Shown piece by piece: positions 26,879 through 35,938 of a DNA stretch of 64,000 nt. The translations under genes were made by a program, and so were the position numbers. Source of the DNA: an alpha proteobacterium BAL199 (GTDB taxonomy: Bacteria; Pseudomonadota; Alphaproteobacteria; Thalassobaculales; Thalassobaculaceae); assembly GCA_000171835.1 (NCBI GenBank), contig ABHC01000007.1, positions 62,001 through 126,000 on the forward strand, given 5' to 3'. The notes below the pieces were generated by a model, which worked only from the letters and a program-made list of their open reading frames with translations, was not told the origin of the DNA and searched no databases. The number at the start of each line of letters is the position of its first letter. Within the stretch, counting starts at the first letter, position 1.

Positions 26879-28086
26879 CACAGGGCTCCCGCTTCGGTCA
26901 GGGCGGACGGGTCATGCCCCAACGACCGCCAGATTTCATTGTTGTGCTCGCCCAGCTCCGGCGCCGGCCGGCGCAGCTTGCCGGGCGTACCCGAGAGGCG
27001 CGGGATGACATTGTGCATCGCCAAGCGCCCGGTGTCGGCATCCGGCAGCGAGACCACCACTTCGCGGTCGAGCGGATACGGGTGCTCTGCCAGTTGCGCG
27101 ACGTCGGCGACCGCACCGACCGTGACGCCGGCCTTTTCGAACAGCTCCAGGCATTCCTCCTGGGTGCGTTCGGCCATGAAGGCGGCGACGATCGGGTCGA
27201 GTTCGTGGTTGTTCTTGACCCGATCGGTGTTGGTGCGAAACCGTGGATCGGTGATCAACTCGGGCCGGCCCATGGTGCGGAACAGCCGCTCCGCCATCGC
27301 CTGCATCGAGCCGCTGAGGGCGACGTACTTGCCGTCGCGGCATTGGTAGACGTTGCGCGGCGCCGTCTGGTTGGACAGCGAGCCGGTACGCTCGGGTACC
27401 TGACCGGCCAGATCGTAGTTGGCGACGACCGGGCCGAGGACCGAGTGGATCGGATCGAACAGCGGCAGGTCGATTACCTGCCCGGGCCCGCCTTTCAGTT
27501 CGATCTCGCGGATCGCCACCATCACCGAGAACGCTCCGTACAGCCCCGCGATCATATCGGCGAGCGCCAGTGGCGGCAGCACCGGCGCACGGTCGGCGAA
27601 GCCGTTCATGGCCGCGAAGCCGCTCATCGCCTCGACCAGGCTGCCGAAACCGGGCTTGTGCGCCCACATGCCGTCCTGTCCCCAGCCAGAGATCCGCACG
27701 ATGATCAGGTTGGGATTACGGGCGTGCAGAACGTCCGGGCCGATCCCCATCGCCTCCAGCGTACCCGGCTTGAAATTCTCCACCAGCACCCGCGCGGTCG
27801 CGGCCAGGTCCAGCATCAACTCCACCGCCTTGGGGTGCCGGAAGTCGAGGGTCACGCTCTTCTTGTTGCGGCAATAGACCTTCCAGTGGGTCGACACCCC
27901 CTCGGTCTTCCAGTTCCGCAGGTCGTCGCCGACGCCGGGCTTCTCGACCTTGATGACCTCGGCGCCGTGGTCGGCCAGTACGTGCGTGACCGCATTGCCC
28001 GCGACCAGGCGCGACAGATCAAGCACCCGGATTCCGTCAAGGGCCGCCGGCGCATCCGGCTCCCAAGGTTTCTCGACGCCGCTCAT
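26878..28086 (-). CDS. CaiB/BaiF-family CoA-transferase (class III)
   Basis: A 402-residue class III CoA-transferase: LDGIRVLDLSRLVAGNAVTHVLADHGAEVIKVEKPGVGDDLR at the start, NKKSVTLDFRHPKAVELMLDLA, VLVENFKPGTLEAMG, and LPPLALADMIAGLYGA with the catalytic aspartate of LAD. It moves CoA from succinyl-CoA or another donor onto a carboxylic acid. The gene overlaps the dehydrogenase gene by 4 bases (ATGA) upstream and the CitE-like gene downstream, so CoA activation and cleavage of the same compound are probably coupled. Confidence 0.9.
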   Translation of the reverse strand: MSGVEKPWEPDAPAALDGIRVLDLSRLVAGNAVTHVLADHGAEVIKVEKPGVGDDLRNWKTEGVSTHWKVYCRNKKSVTLDFRHPKAVELMLDLAATARVLVENFKPGTLEAMGIGPDVLHARNPNLIIVRISGWGQDGMWAHKPGFGSLVEAMSGFAAMNGFADRAPVLPPLALADMIAGLYGAFSVMVAIREIELKGGPGQVIDLPLFDPIHSVLGPVVANYDLAGQVPERTGSLSNQTAPRNVYQCRDGKYVALSGSMQAMAERLFRTMGRPELITDPRFRTNTDRVKNNHELDPIVAAFMAERTQEECLELFEKAGVTVGAVADVAQLAEHPYPLDREVVVSLPDADTGRLAMHNVIPRLSGTPGKLRRPAPELGEHNNEIWRSLGHDPSALTEAGAL

Positions 28087-29024
28087 GTCCGCTTCTCCTG
28101 CAAGGCTGCCAGCACGGCATCGGCGATGACCGCGCCGACGCGGGAATTGCTTTCGTCCGTCACGCCGGCGATGTGCGGGGTGAGCACCAGATTGGGGCAT
28201 CCGTCGAACACCGCGCCGGCCGCTGCAGTCAACGGCTCGACTTCGAACACGTCGAGGGCCGCACCGGCAAGCCGGCGCTCTTTCAACGCGTTGGCGAGGG
28301 CCGGCTCATCGACCGCCCCGCCGCGTGCTGCGTTGATCAGGACAGCGTCTGACCGCATGGCTGCAAGGGCCGCAGCATTGATCAGATGATGCGTGCCGTC
28401 GGTCAGCGGCACATGCAGGCTGACCACATCGGACGCACCCAGCAAACCGTCGATCGTCGAATGACGGACGGCACCGCTTTGCCAAACCGAATCATCCGCA
28501 GGAACGTAAGGATCGAAAGCCGCCACAGTCATCCCGAGAGCCCGCGCCAGCACCGCGGTCTTGCGGGCGATGGCCCCAAAACCCACCAGCCCCAGGGTCT
28601 TGCCCGACACCTCCCGGCCGATCAGCCGGGTGCGCGGCCACTTACCGGCTGCGACCTCCGCACTCGCCGTATAGGCGCCGCGCAGCAGGTGCAGGGTCAT
28701 GGCGATCACGTATTCAGCAACCGAGTCGTCGTTGGCACCGGTTGCCGGGACCACCGGAACGCCTCGGTTCCGGGCAGCCGCAACGTCGATGTTGTCGAGA
28801 CCGACCCCCAACCGGCCGACGATCCGGAGGCCCGGAGCGGCGGCCAGCACCGCATCGGTCACCCGGGTCCGATTGCGCACCACCAGCGCCCGCGCATCCG
28901 TCAGCAAAGCCGGGATCGCTTCCGGCCGATCGACGAGCCCGGGATCGTAGAGAGTGTCAAACCGTGACGTCAGGCGCTCCACACTCGACGCGTCCATGAA
29001 CTCGGTGATGACAATATCGGGCAT
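28083..29024 (-). CDS. D-isomer-specific 2-hydroxyacid dehydrogenase
   Basis: A 313-residue NAD(P)-dependent dehydrogenase. The nucleotide-binding loop is GLVGFGAIARKTAVLARALG, with LHVPLTDGTHHLINAAALAAM, LINAARGGAVDEPAL (Arg) and the catalytic ALDVFEVEPLTA (Glu) and LTPHIAGVTDESN (His). It reversibly converts a 2-oxo acid to a D-2-hydroxy acid. It is the first gene of the operon. The product of the CitE lyase (for example glyoxylate or pyruvate) or its precursor could be its substrate; the pathway is inference. ATG 29024 has only a weak ribosome site. Confidence 0.9.
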   Translation of the reverse strand: MPDIVITEFMDASSVERLTSRFDTLYDPGLVDRPEAIPALLTDARALVVRNRTRVTDAVLAAAPGLRIVGRLGVGLDNIDVAAARNRGVPVVPATGANDDSVAEYVIAMTLHLLRGAYTASAEVAAGKWPRTRLIGREVSGKTLGLVGFGAIARKTAVLARALGMTVAAFDPYVPADDSVWQSGAVRHSTIDGLLGASDVVSLHVPLTDGTHHLINAAALAAMRSDAVLINAARGGAVDEPALANALKERRLAGAALDVFEVEPLTAAAGAVFDGCPNLVLTPHIAGVTDESNSRVGAVIADAVLAALQEKRT

Positions 29025-29123
29025 GGGGAATCCGGGACGGGTGACGGTCGCCGGACGATAACCGCACCATCCGTTCAGGAGAAGGTCGCGCTCCGCCTCG
29101 ACAGTGTTTCCCGCTGCGCGGCG

Positions 29124-29525
29124 TCAGGGCTCCAGTGGGTCCGGTTTCAGCCGGATCATGCCCAGGGACCGGCCGGTTTCCAGATCGACGATCATCAGCG
29201 CCTTCTCGCGGCCGGCAAGCTGCAGATGCAGCACCAGACGCTGCTGGTCCATAGCCATGTCCAGGACCCGTGCCCGCGGTGGCAATTGCAGCGAGACTTC
29301 GCCAAAGGCGGTCGGCGCCGCTATTGCAGCGGAGGCCGCAGCAGGCAGCACGTTAGCAGTCTCCGGCTTGCCACCGCCGGCCCGCTTCATGACGGTCACG
29401 CCAAGAATACCGATGCCGGCGACGATCATGACCGCCATGACCGCAGCCGCGACCTTGACCGCGCCGAGATACGGCACAACCGGCCGCTTCTCCGGTGTTT
29501 CGCCTTGCCCTATGGTGCCGGCCAT
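29124..29525 (-). CDS. Membrane-anchored small protein (DUF6476-like)
   Basis: A 133-residue protein. One strong transmembrane helix at residues about 22-45 (AVKVAAAVMAVMIVAGIGILGVTVM) is followed by an extracytoplasmic part with an Ala/Pro linker and a small beta-rich domain (GEVSLQLPPRARVLDMAMDQQRLVLHLQ ... LMIVDLETGRSLGMIRL). Alphaproteobacteria often carry such a gene next to rluD and rpoH; the DUF6476 assignment rests on that and the layout. Its start codon and that of rluD share CATG at 29523-29526. Function unknown. Confidence 0.65.
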   Translation of the reverse strand: MAGTIGQGETPEKRPVVPYLGAVKVAAAVMAVMIVAGIGILGVTVMKRAGGGKPETANVLPAAASAAIAAPTAFGEVSLQLPPRARVLDMAMDQQRLVLHLQLAGREKALMIVDLETGRSLGMIRLKPDPLEP

Positions 29526-30561
29526 GATTCCCGAATCCTCACGTTCCAGTCAGCACATCGCGCACGATTCCGTCAGCATTGTAGCATCGGCGGAAGCGCT
29601 TGCCGCGCATCCCAGCGACCGGATCGATCGTTGGCTGGCCCGGTGCCTGGAGGATCGCGAAACCGACCCCCCATTGTCACGCAACCGATTGAAAACACTT
29701 ATTTTAGATGGCCGCCTGTTCGTCAACGGCGCGACCATAACCGACCCCTCCAGCCCGGTCAAACCGGGTGCCACATACCGAATTGACGTTCCCGAAGCGA
29801 CCCCGGCTATACCCGAAGCCCAGGACCTGCCCCTGACGGTCGTCTACGAAGACGCCGCACTGATCGTGATCGACAAGCCCGCCGGAATGACCGTCCACCC
29901 CGCACCGGGCGCGCCGAAGGACACGCTGGTCAACGCGCTGATCGCCCATTGCGGCGACAGCCTGTCCGGGATCGGCGGGGTGAAGCGCCCGGGGATCGTC
30001 CACCGGATCGACAAGGACACCAGCGGCTTGCTGGTGGTCGCCAAGACCGACGCCGCCCATCACGCCCTTGCCGCCCGCTTTGCCGACCACAGCATCGACC
30101 GAGCCTACCGCGCGCTGTGCTGGGGTCGGCCAATCCCCCCGGCCGGCCGGATCGAAGGAGCGATCGGCCGACATCCGCGCGACCGGATCCGCATGGCTGT
30201 CCGGCCGGAGGGCTCCGGCAAGGCTGCGGTCACCCATTTCCGCACCGTTCGTGCGTTCAACGAGGCTGCGACGCTTCTGGAGTGCCGGCTGGAGACTGGC
30301 CGCACCCACCAGATCCGGGTGCATCTGACCCATATTGGGCATCCGCTGGTCGGCGATCCGGTCTACGGTCGCGGGCGCTCGGCAAAGCTCGGCGGGTTGC
30401 CCGAAGAGACACGCGACCGCCTCCATGGCTTTTCCCGTCAGGCGCTGCATGCCGCGGTTCTGGGCTTCAATCATCCGATCACCGGCGAGCCTCTGCGCTT
30501 CGAAAGCCCACTGCCCGAAGACCTTGCCGCCTTGATCGACGATCTCGATCGCGTGATCTGA
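29524..30561 (+). CDS. rluD: 23S rRNA pseudouridine synthase RluD
   Basis: A 345-residue RluA-family synthase. Residues 30-90 form an S4 RNA-binding domain (DRIDRWLARCLEDRETDPPLSRNRLKTLI). The catalytic domain has GIVHRIDKDTSGLLVVAKTDAAH with the catalytic Asp, KPAGMTVHPAPG, and the closing ECRLETGRTHQIRVHL. RluD makes pseudouridines 1911, 1915 and 1917 of 23S rRNA in helix 69; among RluA paralogues the S4 domain favours RluC/RluD, and its neighbourhood with rpoH supports RluD. Start ATG 29524 overlaps the divergent gene's start. Confidence 0.9.
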   Translation: MIPESSRSSQHIAHDSVSIVASAEALAAHPSDRIDRWLARCLEDRETDPPLSRNRLKTLILDGRLFVNGATITDPSSPVKPGATYRIDVPEATPAIPEAQDLPLTVVYEDAALIVIDKPAGMTVHPAPGAPKDTLVNALIAHCGDSLSGIGGVKRPGIVHRIDKDTSGLLVVAKTDAAHHALAARFADHSIDRAYRALCWGRPIPPAGRIEGAIGRHPRDRIRMAVRPEGSGKAAVTHFRTVRAFNEAATLLECRLETGRTHQIRVHLTHIGHPLVGDPVYGRGRSAKLGGLPEETRDRLHGFSRQALHAAVLGFNHPITGEPLRFESPLPEDLAALIDDLDRVI

Positions 30562-30572
30562 CCGGCCCCCTC

Positions 30573-30601
30573 TTCAAATCAGACCACGGCGGTCCTATTT
30601 T
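30573..30601 (+). promoter_or_regulatory. Candidate sigma-70-type promoter for rpoH
   Basis: TTCAAA (30573-30578) and TATTTT (30596-30601) are separated by 17 bases, with the rpoH start 53 bases further on. A CTTGATG...GGGGCAT-like string just downstream (30604-30620) could alternatively contribute to heat-shock control, but its spacing does not fit a sigma-32 promoter. Inferred from sequence only. Confidence 0.45.
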
Positions 30602-30654
30602 AGCCTTGATGCTGGGGCATAGTGCTTCCGAGACAAACAGGGACTAGGGGTCAC

Positions 30655-31551
30655 ATGGCGGCGCCACGTGCGAATCTTCCGTCGATCAGCGTTGAGGGCA
30701 ACCTCTCCCGCTACCTGCAGGAAATCCGTAAGTTTCCGATGCTGGAACCGGGTGAGGAATACGTGCTGGCCAAATCCTGGCGCGAGCACGACGACGTTGA
30801 ATCGGCTCACAAGCTGGTCACCAGCCACCTACGACTCGTCGCCAAGATCGCGATGGGCTATCGCGGCTACGGCCTGCCGCTCGCCGAGCTGATCTCGGAG
30901 GGCAATGTCGGCATGATGCAGGCGGTGAAGCGCTTTGATCCGGAGCGCGGCTTCCGTCTCGCAACGTACGCGATGTGGTGGATCCGCGCGTCGATCCAGG
31001 AGTACATCCTGCACTCGTGGTCGCTTGTGAAGATGGGCACCACCGCCGCCCAGAAGAAGCTGTTCTTCAACCTGCGCCGCCTCAAGGGCCAGATGCAGGC
31101 AATCGAGGACGGGGACCTGTCGCCGGAACGCGTCACCGCGATTGCCGAAAAGCTGGACGTGTCGGAGGCCGACGTGGTGTCGATGAATCGCCGGTTGGCG
31201 AGCCCCGACCATTCGCTGAACGCACCGCTGCGGCAGGACGGTGAAGGCGAGTGGCAGGATTGGCTGGTCGACGAAGGCCAGAACCAGGAAGTCAGCTTCG
31301 CCGAGGACGAGGAGTTGTCCAAGCGGCGCCGGCTTCTGAACGTGGCGATGGAGACGCTGAACGACCGGGAGCGTCACATCCTGACCGAACGCCGTTTGCG
31401 CGACAATCCGACCACCCTGGAAGACCTGAGCCAGGAGTACGACATCAGCCGCGAGCGCGTGCGGCAGATCGAGGTCCGGGCCTTCGAGAAGCTGCAGAAG
31501 GCGATCAAGAACGCCGCCATCGAAGAGAAGCTCTTGCAGGCCAACCACTAA
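30655..31551 (+). CDS. rpoH: RNA polymerase sigma factor RpoH (sigma-32)
   Basis: A 298-residue heat-shock sigma factor. Region 2 reads SHLRLVAKIAMGYRGYGLPLAELISEGNVGMMQAVKRFDPERGFRLATYAMWWIRASIQEYI. The RpoH box QKKLFFNLRR (residues 133-142) is what separates RpoH from other sigma factors. Region 4 is RERHILTERRLRDNPTTLEDLSQEYDISRERVRQIEVRAFEKL. It directs RNA polymerase to heat-shock promoters and is degraded by FtsH. ATG 30655 has AGGGGTC upstream. It lies 93 bases after rluD, a classical alphaproteobacterial order. Confidence 0.96.
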   Translation: MAAPRANLPSISVEGNLSRYLQEIRKFPMLEPGEEYVLAKSWREHDDVESAHKLVTSHLRLVAKIAMGYRGYGLPLAELISEGNVGMMQAVKRFDPERGFRLATYAMWWIRASIQEYILHSWSLVKMGTTAAQKKLFFNLRRLKGQMQAIEDGDLSPERVTAIAEKLDVSEADVVSMNRRLASPDHSLNAPLRQDGEGEWQDWLVDEGQNQEVSFAEDEELSKRRRLLNVAMETLNDRERHILTERRLRDNPTTLEDLSQEYDISRERVRQIEVRAFEKLQKAIKNAAIEEKLLQANH

Positions 31552-31585
31552 GCGCAATTGATGCCATGAGGCGGAGCGGAGACCG

Positions 31586-32065
31586 TTAGCGGGGCTTATC
31601 CGCCTTCTCCTCTGCGTCACGCCGACCGCCAGCGACCCCAGGCCCCCACTCCTCGACCAGGTCGCGCTGGCGGCGCCGGAGCCGCTGGACGCGTTGTTCG
31701 GTGCGCATGCCGATGAACATCCCGACGATTCCTGGGGCGACGAAATAGATTGCCCAGCCCAGGGCCGCTGCACCGAACATCACCAGCCACGTGAACGGAT
31801 CGCCGATCACCTTGAACGCGTTGTCGTAGGAGTGATCCTCGGTCCACAGCTTGATCATGAACGGCAGCACACCCACGAAATTCATGCAGCCAACGCACAG
31901 CGTGGCGTACTTCTCTTTGCGCCGATCCGAGATCATGGCGGCCACTGTCGGCAACATGCCGATCCCGAGAATCAACACCGTCGGCAGGGTGAACACTGCC
32001 ACCCCGCCAATGATGAAGATGAAGATCACACGGGTGGCAGCGCTGTTGGCTGATCCGGCAGTCAT
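31586..32065 (-). CDS. Three-helix membrane protein of unknown function
   Basis: A 159-residue membrane protein: helices near residues 13-38 (VIFIFIIGGVAVFTLPTVLILGIGML), 52-72 (ATLCVGCMNFVGVLPFMIKLW) and 88-115 (TWLVMFGAAALGWAIYFVAPGIVGMFI), then a basic cytoplasmic tail rich in Arg (RTEQRVQRLRRRQRDLVEEW). No known family recognised. ATG 32065 chosen; the frame extends to 32152 with an unlikely N-terminus. It lies downstream of the split pseudokinase gene on the same strand (52-base gap) and could be co-transcribed, so a shared membrane-linked role is possible but unproven. Confidence 0.68.
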   Translation of the reverse strand: MTAGSANSAATRVIFIFIIGGVAVFTLPTVLILGIGMLPTVAAMISDRRKEKYATLCVGCMNFVGVLPFMIKLWTEDHSYDNAFKVIGDPFTWLVMFGAAALGWAIYFVAPGIVGMFIGMRTEQRVQRLRRRQRDLVEEWGPGVAGGRRDAEEKADKPR

Positions 32066-32117
32066 GACGATGAGCGGGTGCGTGGTCGGAGGCGCGAATG
32101 AAGCGCGGAGGCGTTGA

Positions 32118-33026
32118 TCATAGCATGTACATGATGATGATGGAGGTGGCACCTATGCTGCCGATCACTCCCGAGGCAACGGCAGCGACCTGCTCGCCAA
32201 GCTCGGTCGCCATATGCTCGCGGTTCTGAATCTCGATCGAAAGCTGCTGGATCTGAGCGCCGCAGTACTGGTGCTCCTGCATCGCCCGAGTATAGCCCTG
32301 CTGGTCGCGCTGCACCGACTTCGTGTCGCCATAAATGTTCTGCAACTCGATCAGCAACCCGGTCTCGGCAGCGCGTGAAATGCTGAGCTCCATTGCCTTG
32401 CGCTGCTTGAGATTGTGAAAGTCGTTGACCGCCGACTTCATAAGGTCAACGAACCAGGCAGCCAGCGATGGCGCAGGGCCGTTCTTTGACATCGCCTGAA
32501 CCCGGGCAAGCAACGTGAGAGCCGCCAGGACATGGCTGGTTCCGTTCTGCTCGGCTCCGGCGAGCGGGCGTACGAACCGCTCGTCGACATCCGGCGAACG
32601 TGCCACCGAGAACGCAGCGATGTGCCGATCCATCGGCCGACCGGTGCGATCCTTACCTGCGGCAACCCGCTCCAGAGCCGGGACCAGCTCCTCAATCCTT
32701 GTGACGTAGAGATGATCGATCAACGGGCTACGGCAGTGAATGTTCGGATTGAGGGCGTAGAGAACCCGCTCGATGCCGAAGCCGGGTCCTGTCTGACTGA
32801 GGGCAACCGGCAGTTTGTCGTAGATCGAGTAGAGGTCGTTCAGATCAGAGCGCGTCCGCGCCTGCAGCGACATCCAGACCCCGATATACCGCCCATTGAT
32901 GAAGTCCGCGACCTTCTGACGAACATCGTCGCGCTCGAAGTCCATGGCCAGCGCCGCGCCGACGCCGTCGACATGTGCGGAGAACCCCTTGTGCCGGATC
33001 GGTGCCGCCGGATCGAGTGCCATCAC
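32118..33026 (-). CDS. C-terminal half of a pseudokinase-type protein, detached by an in-frame stop
   Basis: A 302-residue frame beginning GTG-ATG at 33026. It continues the frame of the gene upstream (33057-34121): after that gene's TAA, ten sense codons (AESAKLITRA) lead directly into it, with no ribosome site. Residues 1-200 are helical with no known fold; 225-275 look coiled-coil (QRDQQGYTRAMQEHQYCGAQIQQLSIEIQNREHMATELGEQV), and the last about 20 (ASGVIGSIGATSIIIMYML) form a membrane helix or hairpin, so the protein is probably tail-anchored. I read the two frames as one ancestral gene of about 667 codons split by a nonsense codon, although a true two-gene arrangement or stop read-through is not excluded. 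Confidence 0.7.
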   Translation of the reverse strand: MMALDPAAPIRHKGFSAHVDGVGAALAMDFERDDVRQKVADFINGRYIGVWMSLQARTRSDLNDLYSIYDKLPVALSQTGPGFGIERVLYALNPNIHCRSPLIDHLYVTRIEELVPALERVAAGKDRTGRPMDRHIAAFSVARSPDVDERFVRPLAGAEQNGTSHVLAALTLLARVQAMSKNGPAPSLAAWFVDLMKSAVNDFHNLKQRKAMELSISRAAETGLLIELQNIYGDTKSVQRDQQGYTRAMQEHQYCGAQIQQLSIEIQNREHMATELGEQVAAVASGVIGSIGATSIIIMYML

Positions 33027-33056
33027 GGCCCGGGTAATCAGCTTGGCCGATTCAGC

Positions 33057-34121
33057 TTAGGGCGCGTTCTGCAGGTTGGTCTGGCTGCCGAAAACCTTGT
33101 TGACGGCCTCCAGCACTTTCTCATCGTTCAGGCTTCGACGCAGCCAGTTGTCGAAGTCAGCGCTGCGAATCACTTCGCCGGACGTCATCCAGTTGCGCGC
33201 CAACGCCTCGGCTGCGGCCCGCACATTCTCGTAGTCCCTGCCGGCGACGTTGAGCGGTCGCGCCGCCTTCGAGGGCAGCTTCGCTTGCTTTGGCGTCAGC
33301 CGCCTACCGCCAATCCACAACTCGGTCTCCCGGATCGACCATCGCTCGCGCGGGTCGTCCGACAGCAATCCCCGCAGCAGCTCCATCATGTTCATCTGGA
33401 TGCGAGCGCCACTGGTGAGCACGGAATACGAACCTTGGTTGATCTTCCGCTCGACGATCTCGGCCGCGGTGAGTTCGTGCACCGGGTTCCGCCCGAGCAA
33501 CAGAAAGATCACGCAGACACCGAGCGCGTAGAGGTCATCGGCCACGCCGCCGCGCCCGCGCGCCGAGGGTTCGGCCATCGCCTGCTCAATGGTTTCCGTG
33601 AATGCGGGATTGTTCATCCCCGGAGGGGCGGTCAGGCAGTCGCCGAACATGATCTGCTTGCGACCGGAGTCTGCATAAAACAGGTTGTCCGGCCGCACCG
33701 CACGATGCGGGACGCCTCGGGTCGACAGATCCCTCAGGATCGCCACGGCAGGGGTCAGAAAGCCGCGAACCAACCGCTCGTCCGACATCGGCTCCAGGAC
33801 ATCCGCGCTCGACTTGGCAACCCGGCCTCCCTGCGGCTTTTCGTAGACCAAGATCGGCAGCCGCCGGCGGGCCGGCGCCCAGGCAGCAATCCCCCACTCA
33901 ACGAAGCGCATCAGCGCGCTGCCGGCCGTCAGGCCGCGAATCGAATCGATATCGTCGTAGCGGTAGGGAACACGCGAATCGCATACGTAAGCGATCAACT
34001 CACCATGCTCTTCACGACGCGCAGTCGCCGCGAACGCCTTGGCACCCGGCAGATCGAACTCCGGGAGAGGATGGCCAGGGTCAACATCGACCCGTTCCTT
34101 GATGACGACGCTATCAGCCAT
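33057..34121 (-). CDS. Protein kinase-like protein lacking the catalytic Asp (pseudokinase), N-terminal half
   Basis: A 354-residue protein whose residues about 40-290 follow the eukaryotic-type kinase layout. The catalytic loop, normally HRDxKxxN, reads HRAVRPDN (139-146), so the proton-accepting Asp is Ala. The DFG site reads MFGDC, and the helix-F region VADDLYALGVCVIFLLLGRNP is well preserved (D-x-Y-ALG). No glycine-rich loop is clear. It is therefore a predicted pseudokinase that may bind nucleotide or partner proteins. ATG 34121 has GGAG six bases upstream. It ends at TAA 33057-33059, after which the frame stays open (see next gene). Confidence 0.75.
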   Translation of the reverse strand: MADSVVIKERVDVDPGHPLPEFDLPGAKAFAATARREEHGELIAYVCDSRVPYRYDDIDSIRGLTAGSALMRFVEWGIAAWAPARRRLPILVYEKPQGGRVAKSSADVLEPMSDERLVRGFLTPAVAILRDLSTRGVPHRAVRPDNLFYADSGRKQIMFGDCLTAPPGMNNPAFTETIEQAMAEPSARGRGGVADDLYALGVCVIFLLLGRNPVHELTAAEIVERKINQGSYSVLTSGARIQMNMMELLRGLLSDDPRERWSIRETELWIGGRRLTPKQAKLPSKAARPLNVAGRDYENVRAAAEALARNWMTSGEVIRSADFDNWLRRSLNDEKVLEAVNKVFGSQTNLQNAP

Positions 34122-34324
34122 GACGATCTCCGGCGCACGGACCCCAGCAGTCTATCACGCCAATCGGCGATTCGGCATGCTGAGACCGCACGATCTCTCT
34201 CCTCCGCTCACCGGTCTTGAGGCACGTATCAAGCTGCGCCTGCTACCGCCGCTTGCCGCCATCGTCCCGGACTGTTACGGCAGCGGGATCACAGTTCCCG
34301 CGCCCCCTGCCAAGGACTCCTGCC

Positions 34325-34618
34325 ATGCGCTCTCTGCCGATCACGATCGCCGCTGCCACGTTCACCCTCGCCACTTTCGTGCTGATGCCCGTCGCCAGCG
34401 CAGCGACTGACGCCAAGTGCGATCCCGATACGCTCTCGGCCAATCTGCACGAACGAATGAAGAAGGACGGCAAGACCGACGCCGAAATCCGCGACATCCT
34501 GAGCAGCAGCATGAAGCGGCGCATCATGACCGGCCGGATCGCCGACGGCAGCGGATGCACCGCCGAGCAGACCGAAAAAGCGCTACAGAAGCTCGAGACC
34601 ACCATCAAGCACGGATAG
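34325..34618 (+). CDS. Small secreted periplasmic protein
   Basis: A 97-residue protein with a clear Sec signal peptide (RSLPITIAAATFTLATFVLMPVASA, cleaved after ASA). The mature part is about 70 residues, helical, charged (HERMKKDGKTDAEIRDILSSSMKRRIMTGRI), with two cysteines (CDPD and GCTAEQ) that could form a disulfide. ATG 34325 follows AAGGACTCCTGCC. Family not recognised. It is convergent with purA, 21 bases apart. Confidence 0.68.
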   Translation: MRSLPITIAAATFTLATFVLMPVASAATDAKCDPDTLSANLHERMKKDGKTDAEIRDILSSSMKRRIMTGRIADGSGCTAEQTEKALQKLETTIKHG

Positions 34619-34639
34619 CGGCCGCTTCAGTTCCGCCGT

Positions 34640-35934
<1,295 letters not shown>

Positions 35935-35938
<4 letters not shown>

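Noticed and set aside
26737-28389. Open frame of 550 codons on the plus strand
   Set aside because: Antisense to the CaiB-type and CitE-type genes, with no recognisable domain.
32532-34220. Open frame of 562 codons on the plus strand
   Set aside because: Antisense to the pseudokinase gene and its detached half; no domain.
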